Part shown: in pieces, positions 12,688 through 24,102 of the stretch
How the letters are laid out: each line of letters starts with the position of its first letter
Position numbering within the stretch: position 1 is the first letter of the stretch
Assembly (NCBI GenBank): GCA_030248295.1
Contig: JASANH010001393.1
Location: 33,677 to 97,676 of the forward strand
Origin: Mesodorylaimus sp. YZB2_4
Lineage: Eukaryota > Nematoda > Enoplea > Dorylaimida > Dorylaimidae
Length of the DNA stretch: 64,000 nt
Direction: 5' to 3'
Position numbers and translations under genes: made by a program
Notes under the pieces: model-generated
Database searches by the model: none
Told to the model about the DNA's origin: nothing
Seen by the model: only the letters and a program-made list of their open reading frames with translations

Positions 12688-13557
12688 CTGTGCACGTACC
12701 ATTTTTAAAACCTGTACCCTGCTAGGCAGACCCGCGTCTGTTTATGACTGCAACGAAAAAAAATCCGTGTGCGCGGTAGCAGAGCAGTGAAAGTGCGTGG
12801 GAGCTCGCACGCAACATGGCGGCGGGCAGAAACAACTTTTTGCTCGATAGCTATGCAATCAAGGAAATACCAGACTAATGAGCCTAAGCCTAAGCCTAGG
12901 ATGAGAAAGGAAGTGATAAGATATGAAAGACGCGAGAGAGTTGGGTACTGCGATGTCCAGTAGAAATAAAACCCTTTTTAGACCTACTAACAATTATTCA
13001 CGTTCACATTTGGAAGATACAGAAATGCTTTGTTCCTCAGTTGTATTACATACTTCGATGATACAAACTCCTTCTCTAGACACAGAAAAAGTGACTCGCA
13101 GGCCTTGTATGCTAGCTCATCATTAGGGAAGTCATTTCCCAGGGTGAGTCATAAGACGACCTCTGTGCTAAAGATCCCCAAGTATTTCCACAAACTGGAC
13201 AAAGGACAGTAAATAATTGTAAGTCGGTTAAAATGGGTTTCTTTGTAGTATATATTGCATTATCCACCTCCCTTGCTTTTTCGTTCAGATCTCATCACTT
13301 CCTTTTTCATCCTAACCTTAGGCTCAGGCTCAGGCTCAGGCTCATAATTATGGTATTTTCTTGATTGCATGAGGATCGAACAAAAGTTGTTTCCGCCGTC
13401 GTGTTTTCTAAGCGTGCGAGCTCCCACCTACAGTACGCACAGCCAGTGCTCTGCGACCACGTACTCGGTTTCGTTGCAGTCGCAAACAGTCGGTGCCGCC
13501 GCCTTTGACGCGTGTCTGCCTAGCAGGGTACAGATTTAAAACATGCGTGCACGTAAG
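12688..13557. mobile_element. Fold-back (long terminal inverted repeat) element
   Basis: The two outer thirds are imperfect reverse complements. The left arm runs from TGCACGTACC through CTGTACCCTGCTAGGCAGAC to GCCTAAGCCTAGGATGAG. The right arm mirrors this from CTCATCACTTCC through GGCTCAGGCTCA to GTCTGCCTAGCAGGGTACAG and GCACGTAA. Arms are about 230-260 bases and the total is near 870 bp. The right arm has the hexamer GGCTCA four times (13321-13344) where the left has fewer. No transposase is visible, which suggests a non-autonomous MITE-like element. Confidence 0.7.
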
Positions 13558-13934
13558 ACTGTGCCACCTTAGGTTTTTAAACTAGCATATCTTCAGCTAG
13601 CATTCATACAATTTTCTTTGATGCTAAATTTTTTTATTGTAGCTTCTTATGAGATCACTGTTCTCTCACTGTCACTATTCAAGAGACATAATCAAAAACA
13701 TGCGTTCCGAGCTGCAGTAGAGCCAGGCTAAAGTTTTATCATGCGATGTAACTTGATTGCTTATCGGTAATTCCCTGTGAGTTTTATTCAATTCCAGAAA
13801 TAGTATATACTAGTTTTTTTTGTGTGCGGGTGTAGGGGGTCAATTAAAACTTCCAGGAAACATTCAACCCATCGCTTTAAAAAATCGTCCACTGCGTCAA
13901 TGGCTCCCCCCACCCCGCTCTCCCTTCATGACCA

Positions 13935-14021
13935 CACGCATCAAATTATTTCCAGGTAAATCAAGGCGGCCAATAATCCTAAACGAGATTGCTGTGATAT
14001 GGGAAGTCAGGTTGGATACAT
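13935..14021 (-). pseudogene. Receptor relic covering the N-terminus and TM1
   Basis: On the minus strand the translation contains VSNLTSHITAISFRIIG followed by LDLPGNNLM. This lines up with VSHPATYITAISFSIIG and LGLPGNICLM of the intact receptor. The shared upstream element also sits just upstream (about 14095-14126). Downstream of TM1 the similarity is lost. It is a dead fragment of a further family member. Confidence 0.7.
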
Positions 14022-14968
14022 TACATATGCTATGCCTGCAGTGCAAGTTGCGCGCTTTTAACATTGATTGAGATGATGGTTCCCCGAGTGACCAACTCTT
14101 TTTTGCTTTGACGAGGAAGTAGTGAAATCTTCGCCTTCAATCTTTGATGTTTTTTGTTTGTCGTCTACGTAACTCACATACGTGACTAAAATATAAATAA
14201 GTCAGGTATGCATCAAGGGAAACAATCCTGGCTGATTAAAATTCCAAGAGATACCCCTCGCTGTTAGACTGACAGTGGCTAATGCCTAGCGGGATGGAGT
14301 CTCCCACTAGGTATTAGCCAGTGCTGATACAAAGCCTTTTTAAAAATGTTTGCCGAAGAGAATATAATTCGTTCTAAATCTATTCTTGGGCATACATAAG
14401 CATGTGTTTTATACAATGGCCCTGCCCCACATGACATCTCTTTACGTACTCGTCACCTCAGGAGGCTAAAAACAGTTGTAAGAACGTCACTGCAACTCGG
14501 GGGATAAGCAATTAGAGAAAATATAGTCACGAAAGAAATGACCAGATACTGGATACAATGTCACCTTGCATGATATCCCATCAAACTGTAGGCACCAATA
14601 TCCCCTCTGCATTACACTTCGCCGTAATTGAAGATCAATCGTGGCCTCTTTTTGCGACTTTCTTGCTGTGATCTTTTGATTTGTCAGCTCCTTCAGGCCT
14701 CTTCTGTACTGTTTATTTCTCACGCATGCGCTTCAGCGCACCAAGATCGTGGGACATGCTGGAAACATAGCATACACAGATCGGTCAAAAAACATGTTAC
14801 AAAGCGAAACTCGAAAGACTGTCTATAAACATTAGTTCTGTATGTCCACGCCAATGCAATACAGCAATGATGTTTTTAGACTCTTTACCATATGCATAGG
14901 CTGCACTTTTGGTACCTCCTTCTGTGTAGTGTTGTTGTTTCATCCCAACTTCGTCGTGGTATGTAATA

Positions 14969-15109
14969 CAGACAAATGAAATTATTCAAACAGGAGCAAG
15001 ATAAAGTCCACTCGTGCGACTTGCGTTTTTCACTGAGACAATATGAGTAGCAACAATTTCTTGGCAAACAAATTGGACTAATGGTGTCAAACACAATGGC
15101 TGTGAGATA
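14969..15109 (-). pseudogene. Receptor relic covering TM1-TM2
   Basis: On the minus strand the frame reads YLTAIVFDTIS, ICLPRNCC, SHEWTL and LNNFICL. These line up in order with YITAISFSIIG, LGLPGNICL, PHEWLIFTLALSD and FLFCL of the intact receptor. The match is weak but collinear over about 47 codons, with the flanks unrecognisable. It is an old fragment of the same family. Confidence 0.5.
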
Positions 15110-16339
15110 AAATTTGTAGAGGGTCACTCTATGGCCGCACATTATCAATGGAAAACTTAGAATAAGAAGACTATTTCATTTCCCCTGTGTTTTGACCAAC
15201 GTACTGCAAGTAATTCTGGGCAAGTAAATCCCGTAAATCTGGGCACCTATTCAGCAAATGTCGATCCACGATTTAGAGAGGGCGCAAAAATTTGCTGCAA
15301 GAGTGATTTTAAATAACTGGACGATTTCATATGATGATGCTTTATCAGCCTTGCGCTTATCCACGCTACAGACTCGTCGAAGTTACTCCAAAGCGGTTTT
15401 ATTTTACAAGATTTACACGGCTATTTGGCTTATTTGAATCGATATTTTCAGCATCAAATGGATATAGGGCTGCGTGGGAGCTCCAGGACCCCAGTCGAGC
15501 CACACCATTTTGTTGTAACGAATCGTAGGACTTCTTCCTTTACTCAGACATTTGAACATAGTGCCCTTGTTTTATATAGCTCCTTACAAATGACATCGTG
15601 GTGAAAGGGCTAACAGCTTTCAGAGAATCGTTGCGTGAATTCCTGTTTTCTAAGTAGTTATCAGAGCTCTTATATTCTTGTTTAGTTCGTATATGTGCGT
15701 ATATATATATATACATTGTGTGCTGCGCCCTTGAGTGCATTTTAGCGATGCTTGGCGACAGTTAAAATGACATGACATGACATGACAAGTGATTTATCTT
15801 TTTGATTAATGGAAAACACAGCTGCAAAAATTTTACTGATCTAAACCATAAAATAATTGAAACGGTAAAATGAAGCAACAATTTTTCTCCAGCAAATACC
15901 TAACTGATAAAAGAAAGCTAAAGCATTGTGTTTTCTGGAATTACTCTTTTGAAGAATTTGCCTTGTTATATTGCTTGGTTAATTTTTTCACAGTATCATT
16001 CTAGGATTTTGTTGACTGAATTTGCGTTATTCTGCTTCTCCTTTTTTCACATTATAATATCACGTTTTGTGTTCTACTTTGAGCAAAACATGATGATTTG
16101 ATGACTGGATAACTTGATGTCGTTTTTTTCGCACTTTCACATTTTGGTATAATCTGTGTTGTGTTTTGCGTTTATTGTACTGCCGATGCGCATATCTTTT
16201 TTATTACAAAAATAATAAAAGATGATGATTATTAAGAACTGGAAAAGTGTCTGATCAAACCTTTTCCCCCGCAATAAAAGAGTTCAATGCATCACACGTC
16301 GATAGTTTTACAGAATGAGCTCATAGGATTCTTAAACGG

Positions 16340-17250
16340 TCAATACGCGCGAAGTCGACTGAAAAAGTTTTTAACTTTCTTCCGATACGCTTTGATCACG
16401 TACAGAGTTATGTAAGCATTCACGGCTGCAGTCATTGGGAAAGCGGCGCTTAGTGAGCAGCCAAGCCACAGACTTGTATGCGGAATAAACATATGCAACA
16501 ACTTCAAGGTTATAGCTGGTATTTGAGTGAATAATGGTATGACCGTAATTATTATTATAACCACCATGATTTCCTTGGATTCTGAAATCAAACGGGATTG
16601 CATCGTCGATGTAATCCGTTTTTTGTGATTTCTAATTTTTCTAACCACGCGACACGAAAAAATACAAGCATTGCGTACATGGCGGTGATTGTAGCAGCCA
16701 CTCCACACACGACGACCACCAGAAACTGATCGGTGACTTGTATTCCGCATATACCGAGGTCATCTAGACCTAAGCTGTCACGCATAATGAATGGGGTTAG
16801 CCAGCAAAGATTCATGACTATGATCGACAACCAAATAATTAATACGTTTCGATTTGTGAAGACTTTCTCACATTTTTTGTGGTTGTACAAAGACAAATAT
16901 CGATCATAAGCAATTAGAGGAGGAATGTAAAGTGACAGGGCACCCAAATAATAACTTAGAGCCCCAGCCACTTTACACTCCAAGATTGAGAAATTCACAT
17001 TGCATGGGGCCTCAACGGCCACATTTGTCAGCCAAAATAAAACATCACCTAGGGCCAGAGTGAAAATCAGCCACTCGTGTGGTTTCGCCGTCTTCCAACT
17101 CGACAGAATTATTGATATCAAACATGCATTTCCTGGTAAGCCAAATGCACCCATTACTCCGCACGAGATGGCTGTAATATAGGTTGCTGGCTGCGTCACG
17201 TTATGGCCAGTAGAGTAATACATTCTCGTCCGTGTCGATTGTGTTTTCAT
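16340..17250 (-). pseudogene. Rhodopsin-like 7TM receptor with one-base frameshift
   Basis: This copy starts at MKTQSTRTRMYYSTGHNVT (ATG at 17250) or at the internal ATG at 17223, which matches the other copies better. It is the only copy with the canonical-type AYDRY at the end of TM3, and its glycosylation site reads NVT. The frame is intact through TM5 (MLVFF). There the T-run (plus-strand A-run 16657-16662) is one base shorter than needed, and the family sequence CRVVRKIRNHKKRI through NAYITLYVIKAYRKKV resumes in the next frame to a stop at 16340. Everything else is intact. It may be a true single-lesion pseudogene or a homopolymer sequencing or assembly error. Confidence 0.8.
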
Positions 17251-20200
17251 CAAATTTTCCCTGTTTTATAATGCCAACTATGAAGGCGGAATGTCTCGAC
17301 TAAATCGTGATTCGACCGGGGTTGTGGTATCGGATGCTAAATTCAATAGTGTTGGAGGTGCAAAAAAGACTCAAAATGGCAGAAAAAAGAGGAGCTTATC
17401 GGTAATAGGTAGCCCACGCCGATATAAGATAATGCTCGAGTGAGCTTTTTCCTTGCTTTGAAGAGGTGGAATTGTTGGTGATTTCTGTTTATCAAGCAGG
17501 GTTTCCTGGTGCTAGCCTTCGGCTTCCGGCTAGCGTTACTTGGCTAAAGTCCGTAAAAGATGATTGAGATATTCGAAGAAAATTGGCGCAGGACTTTTTT
17601 AAGAAGCCGTCAGGATCATCTTCTCAAATTGAGTTCTAGAACGCCTTCGCCTCCATGCAATGATAATAACGAGTAGGCATCTTTCAAGTTCTAATGAGAC
17701 TATAAACCCATTTTCGCACATTTTACAGTGCGCAAATCAACGCACCGCTCATTATCGTGATATCGAGCAGTGGTGGGAAATGTTTCCTCCCACGAAAGAC
17801 TTCTAAATGATTATCATCTCTTGAAATCGCTGCCGAAAGGCCATCGGCTTCTGGCTCTAATTAAGGTGAAAATGCGTTCACAGCTTTTTTTCAGAAACTT
17901 AAACAGAATCTTAGCCGATAATTAACGCCCAGACAATCCGCCCTCATGCAATAGTGATAACGAGCAAAAAACCGTTAGCAATCTCTCGCATTTCCTATGT
18001 TTTCTATCGCATCATTACCTGCAGTAGCCACTGAACATTTCACGGCATTTGTGACAATGAGCCGGGGGAACGAGAATTGTACGAGTATGTCAAACCACAA
18101 AGGCCAGATGGCCCCAGTGTAACGACTGGTGTGTAGGTGGTGTAAAATCTGTGTTTGGCCGCACCAGGTCCCCCGCTAGCAAGCAAGCGATTACATGCAA
18201 GGAGTTACTTTGACAATTTTAAATTTTCCCCCAAAATACACCCAGAAAGCAATTGCTTGTTTCTATACAAAGTAAATATCTGCGGAGACTGCGAAAATCG
18301 ATTGTTAGTGGTCATAAAACTTTAACATTTATCTTACGTTGGTCTAGTATTCACAACTTCGTCAGAGTCGTGGTCTGCTGTTGGTTTAAAGGGCGGGAAA
18401 AATGCCCGCTTGCCTTACCCGCCAAATATTTGACCCAGAACATAATAATCTGCATGAACGTCATCACGGTCCCACCCACGAACAAACCTAATTCCCCGCC
18501 CAAATTGCTGACTAATCTTATAAACAAATAAGAATTCACTTCGATCATGATATATGTATGCGCCACCTTGGTACAATGCTCTCAACTCGACATATATCTA
18601 AAGATGTGAGATTCTGCATCTAATCCATTTCCATGCTAAATTGTGATTATTTCTAAAAAGATCTGTTATCAGACAACGAAAAGGTTAGCCCAGCCACCCT
18701 ACTCTAACCAAACCGAAGAGGACACGAGGTTAGCTGGGCTCCCTTGGCGGCACATGCTTGAGTGGGTTATACTTATCTGGACATGATATATCTACGTTCG
18801 TGTTCCGTTCAGGGCGAGGCTCACAATCGTACTACCACACTCATGCACAATGGATGCCTCTGTGATGAACTCGGTTCATCGTGGAGTCATGGGGTCCCCG
18901 TGGATTTTTTTCACCCGAGGCTAGTACCCACATGAATATACTTATTTGTATTTTGGAGTAAGTTCGGAAGTTTGCAGTTTTGGAATACGATTCCCTTCTG
19001 TTACCACGAACTTACTTGGGAAACAGTGAGAATAACGAGCATCGGCCTCCGTTGCATGAATGAAGTGAAAACGGATGTCGCGAATGATATTACCTTTTTG
19101 TGACACGAATATACAAGATATCAAAAAACGGACAACGGCATTGAGGAGGAAAAAGGATGAATCGGGCCGTTGCCGGTGCCGTTGCGTCCTCGGATTGCGC
19201 CTTCAGTGCTCACCCTTGAGCTCCAAATTTTAGCATATCTATGCAATTTCTTTGTTGGTCCCCACGAGCCCAAAACCCTGCGCCTGCGAGTGAACTAACG
19301 TGAGCCACCGCGGCTCTAATGGCAGGTGAATATGATGGCGGAAGACCAGCATCTTCTTGTTCGAGGAACAAGGACTGTAAAATCTGAGTGCCCCGATGAA
19401 CATGGGTTTTCTCATTTGAGCCCGGCTGGAGCTGGGGTCATGTTATTTGAAACTTGTTGCTCGAAAAGGGAATGGTCGTTTAAATTCGTTTTGTAGGATA
19501 CTTCCCAGGTCTTTGGTTGTGTTTTAAGGAGGTCGAAAATCGGATTTGGGTGTGCAGTCAGATTAACTCATGCCAGTTTATCACCTGCTAGATATGCAAG
19601 TTGTTTCTGGTATCCCGCGGAGACCATTCTGAAGAAAGATGAAAGATGCGAGTGGGCCACGACTTAAGTGACCGCTCAAAAATTTGTTCATCGTAAGGTC
19701 AAGTTTCAGAGTTATGTGCTACCAGATGCCCTGTGGAGACCAGGGGAAACTCATTCACTATCCTCGCAACTTCTCTCCGGAAGAATACATTCGAGTAAAG
19801 CCAGCATGCAAACATTGCTTTTCCTCACTCAGGCCGCTTAGTAAAGAATGGTGGCATTTTTAAAAAATGACAATGTGCGTCATACTGTTAAATCTACAGT
19901 ACACTCCAATGAAAGGGAGTGGTATTTGGGGATTTAGTCAAGGTTTTTTTAAAATCTGGGTTTTTATGCGTTGGGTTTGGGATCACTAGCGAATGGGTTG
20001 GGTTTGACTTTTCAAAAAAGGGTTTGGGTTGGGTTCGACTTCAAAATTTTTAGGTTGGGTTTGGGTCGAACTGTGAAGCCATTGTTGGACCTGGAAAAAA
20101 GGGCAAAAAATCCGACTGGCTAATCATATTCCATATAGGTCGAGCCTCTGAGAAACCCTCTCTTAGAAGATACCAGACCAACGTAAACAAGCCGGCAAGA

Positions 20201-20955
20201 ATCTGATTCCTTTTACAAGACTGGCTGAAATGAAAAGAGGTTTTAGCAAACTTGCTATACTGTAGCCATGGAAACAATTAAGGTATTTCGCCGTAATGGC
20301 CTACTCTTGCAAAACATTGATGGTCGTTTTGACTCTTGACAGGATATGTGTAAAGTAATTTGACATATTCCTCTCCTTTGACTTTCGACAATCTCCGCAA
20401 ATAGCTCCTTCCTGTTAGATTCGCATGGGAGATAACATCTCGCGACTTCTTCCGGTGCATTGCATGTACATGTGAGTATTTGAGTAAATACATAGATATC
20501 ATCCATCAAAGAATTGACAGTCGTGCCTAATTGACGCAATATTTCGAGCCTAGAAATTTCATGTTAACATTAGCAAATACTCGCAAGGCGCCGCTTGAGA
20601 CAGCGGATAATGAGGTGATGTTAAATCTACAGTATTTTTATCAGTCAAGCAGTAAAAAAAGAAACATAATTTTTCTATACCGCATAAATTTTTAGCCCTG
20701 AGCAGGCTCTTGCTGATAAGAAGATATTTCCGGAATTAATTAGTTGCATACTTGAAGCTTCACAATTTTTTATCCTCTCAACATTACTCTTTGAGGCGAA
20801 TTTTTAAAACTCCCCTTCGCTTTAATTTGCATTTAATCACGGGACGTCGACCTGATAAGGAGAAAAAGGAAGGCAAACGGCGCCTACTGTTTTGTCGAAG
20901 AAGAAAGGGGTTGATAATTCAAGGACTCCCTGCCTCATTCCCACCCTGATTGAGA
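17251..20955. other. Intergenic between oppositely oriented receptor copies
   Basis: No gene is recognised. Near 17515-17710 and 17845-18010 there is an imperfect direct duplication (shared CCATGCAATGATAATAACGA-like and CTTCGGCTT words). Around 19960-20075 the sequence is a degenerate run of GGGTTTGGGTTGGG-type words. Receptor orientation switches across this gap, from minus on the left to plus on the right. Confidence 0.45.
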
Positions 20956-21861
20956 ATGAATCACCCTGGCCACAACGTCTCGCATCCTGCCACCTATCTC
21001 ACGGCCATCTCATTTGGCATCATCGGGGCACTTGGTTTGCCCGGCAACTTTTGCTTGATGCTTATAATTCTGTCCCGTCGGAGGACAACAAAACCACACG
21101 AGTGGCTAATATTTCTTCTGGCTCTCAGTGATTTTTTATTTTGTCTCACCAATGTTGCTATGGAGGGTCCATTTAACGTAAATTCTTCGGCAGTGGAGTG
21201 TAAAGTGGCGGGAGGCCTCAGTTATTTTTTGGGTGCCCTGTCGCTTTATATTCCCCCAGTGATTGCCTATAATCGATATTTATGCTTGTACAATAACAAG
21301 AAATGAGTGAAAATATTTACAGATCGGAACGTATTAATTATCTGGTTCTCGATTATTGCTCTGAATTTTTGCTGGCTCACTCCATTTATTGTGAGTGGCA
21401 GCTTGGGTCTGGATGACCTCGGCATTTGTGGAATACAAGTCACGGATCGGTTTCTGGGGATAGTCATGTGCATCGTACTCGTCGTGGACGTTATCGTCTA
21501 CTCGACACTTGTATTTTTCTCAAGTCGAGTGATTAATAAGATTAGGAATCACAAAAGACGGATCTTATCCACAATGCAATCCCGTTTAATTTCAGAATCC
21601 AAGGAAATTATGGTGGTTATAATAATAATTTCGGTCATACCATTATTCTCTCAAATACCATCTGTCACATTGAAACTGCTGCATATTTTCATTCCGCAGT
21701 CCAATCTGTGGATCGGTTGCGCCTTAAGTGCTGCATTCCCAATGACTGCAGCCCTGAATGCTTACATAACTCTGTACGTGATCAAAACGTATCGGAAGGA
21801 AGTTAGAAAATGTTTCAGACGACTTTGTGAACGGTGGCGGCGTAATAATTACACAAGTTGA
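20956..21861 (+). pseudogene. Rhodopsin-like 7TM receptor with a single in-frame TGA
   Basis: This inverted family copy starts at MNHPGHNVSHPATYLTAI (ATG at 20956) and keeps every landmark: LGLPGN, LALSD, CKVAGG, YNRY, GICGIQVTD, IPLFSQIP and LNAYITLYVIKTYRKE. It ends RRNNYTS before TGA at 21861. The only lesion is TGA at 21304-21306 (codon 117), immediately after NNKK, where all the other copies have a Cys codon (KKC). With that codon read through the protein would be 301 residues, the same size as the intact copy. A nonsense point mutation (TGT to TGA) is the plain explanation. Selenocysteine recoding is possible in principle but has no supporting evidence here. Confidence 0.85.
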
Positions 21862-23429
21862 TTTGTCATTTACTGTTTGAATGAGGTGTATGAAAATGTT
21901 CAGATTCACTGCACAGTAATTTGATTACATTTTTTTCATCTGAAGCGCTTTTCACTTTCGTTCTGAACTTTTTGAACTTTTTTTTAAAGAGTGCATTTTA
22001 TTAGTTACCTATGTGAACCCAGAAGATGTGTAAAAAATCTCAAAAAATATACAGACTGAACGAACTAAAGGACGCAACAAATTTTGTCATGCGCCAGGAT
22101 CATTGTATATTCGTTTTTAACATGTTTGTCAAGGACCCAAGATAAAAGAAAAAACTTTAGAACCTGACTTTCTTTCACTGACAAAGGGCGGGTTACAATC
22201 AGTATAGTACAATATAGTACAGTATGTTACAATCAGTATCATAAAGTAAAGGCATGCCATGTCACTATTAGCCAGAAGCTGAAGGAAGACCTGCGGGCGC
22301 GCATTTTAATTACACAGCCATTACGCCTACTGAACACGAGGGAACCGTCCCGAGGGCGGTAAATGAGAGGACAGCAAGCGCGATGATTGCGAATCAGAAA
22401 ACTGTTCAATCTCTGAAGGCGAGTAACACGATGGGCGAGCGACCGGAGCAGAATTAGTGCATTGGTGGTGCGTGCGAGGAACAAAATCGACTTTACCTGG
22501 ATCAGTCACGCAGGCGCGCGAAATCTTTAAATCTTTTTGATTTTTTTCAGTTAGGAAGTGTAAAAATGTTTGAAAAACTTTTGTTATCAAAAGCCAAAAA
22601 CATCCGACTTAAGAACCTTTTTGTTCTGCAGCAGGGAAATTAAACTTTAAAAAATGAATGGTGAAAGAATTGAATTAATTAGTGGCGATTGTTTTTGCAG
22701 AACCAAAAGATATTCAGGAGTCCAGTCCGCTTTCACCAGTCGCAATTTAAAAAAGATAAACATCTATGTTCTTTTGTCCGCAGCTAGGAACTAGAGTACG
22801 AGAAAAACCCGAAGAAAAACAGTGAAATAGGTTTGCTAGGTGAGCACTGTACTGACATGTATTCATGCTTCGAAGAGGGGCCAAAGGGTCATTTGGCTGT
22901 TCAATAAGTCATACATGTACTATTGTCCCTCCTGGAATCCGCAGCCTTGAGTGGCTGAAGTCCTCGAACACTAGTTGGGAAGGTCCCTCCCTACTCGCCA
23001 AGGGCACGCTAGGACGCTGGTGCTGGCACAGGATGCCCTCGTGTGGAGGCGCTCCTAGTGCAGACGCACAGAGGGAAGCCATGTGCGTGAGAGCTGGCCA
23101 CCTACGGCCTCGCTTATAATAACAGGACTGCTGGCACTATTGGCAAAACGAGTTAAAAGTCCTGTGGGGAAGTGGGGCCCATGAGGTTCAACCCACAAAT
23201 TTGGAAACTTAAAAAAATTCTGTGCATGACATACTACTATCGGATTTTCGGGAAAAGGTCTGGGTTAGGCAATAACCCATATGAGTATTTTTACAGTATG
23301 AATATCTACAGTAGGTAACGCCTCCTTTCCAGGCAAGATGTTTCTCCAGCATATACTGGACGCACAACTGACGTCAACTTGGTTAAAAGAAAGGAAGCTG
23401 GCACAATGTCCCTGAAAAGGGGCCACGGA
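21862..23429. other. Intergenic, no gene seen
   Basis: AT-rich 3' flank is followed by a GC-richer block (about 22240-23120) whose reading frames show no family motif. A short GTACAATATAGTACAGTATG-type run lies near 22205. The block at 22865-23120 may be an uncharacterised repeat. Confidence 0.4.
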
Positions 23430-24102
23430 CCTATGAATTTTCAGGACTGTTTTTAATTCTTCGGCACACTGTCAATTTCCATTCCAGTCCTGGTCTCCTT
23501 CAATTGATACATGCGTTTGTAGTTATCACAATCAAAAGTGCACGCAAATATTCACCTGCCGCAATATTTTCGCTGCCTGGGGAATTCATATTGTATTTGC
23601 CCTGATTTGGATCACCCGATTTATAGCCTGCAAATAGTTTGGGCCAGGATGACTTGGGCGAATGTGGTTTGCAGATAACAGACAGTTTCCTCGCTGTCGA
23701 TGTTGGTCTCGTCATGATCATCAATACTGGCGTATTTTTCTTGCGTGTCTACTTTTCGTATAAAGTCGTTAATGAAATAAGAAAACACAAAATTCAAGCC
23801 ATTGCCGATCAAACGATGCCCAGCCGTCGAATTTGCGAGTCGCAAGAAATAATGGCGGTGACCATAATTATCTCGGTCACACCGCTTTTTGCGCAAGTCC
23901 CGTCCATCCTGTTAAAACTTCTACAAATAGTCCTGTCCGAATTTAATCCATGAACAGCGAGAAGTTTCAGTTCGTTTTTCCTCTCACGTCGGCGATCAAT
24001 GCCTACATGACCTTGTATTTCATTAAAAGTTATCGGAGGAAGGTGAGTCAACTCATCAGGATTTATCTGGATAAAGTGGCTTTGATGGATATCAGGCGAT
24101 AG
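23430..24102 (+). pseudogene. Badly degraded 7TM receptor (TM3-TM7)
   Basis: Collinear pieces of the same receptor family are scattered over at least three frames. FFGTLSISIPVLVSFN (TM3) is interrupted by stops where the others have NRY and LY. Next come KCTQIF, TCRNIF and a TM4-like stretch, then DDLGECGLQITD, YKVVNEIRKHK, ESQEIMAVTIIISVTPLF and LLKLLQIVL, followed by a stop at 23951. The end, SAINAYMTLYFIKSYRRK, lies in another frame to a stop at 24102. TM1-TM2 were not found. It is the oldest and most divergent copy in the cluster and in the same orientation as its neighbour at 20956. Confidence 0.8.

Larger units (their letters stand above)
13558..16339. other. Intergenic with two receptor relics
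   Basis: Two degraded receptor fragments are listed separately. Otherwise the stretch is AT-rich, with a (CATGA)n run near 15768-15786 and a short TA run near 15700. No intact gene is seen. Confidence 0.5.

Noticed and set aside
21304..21306. Selenocysteine codon as the preferred reading
   Set aside because: The family sits among several dead copies, nematodes known to me make very few selenoproteins and no SECIS was identified by eye; kept only as a finding to test.
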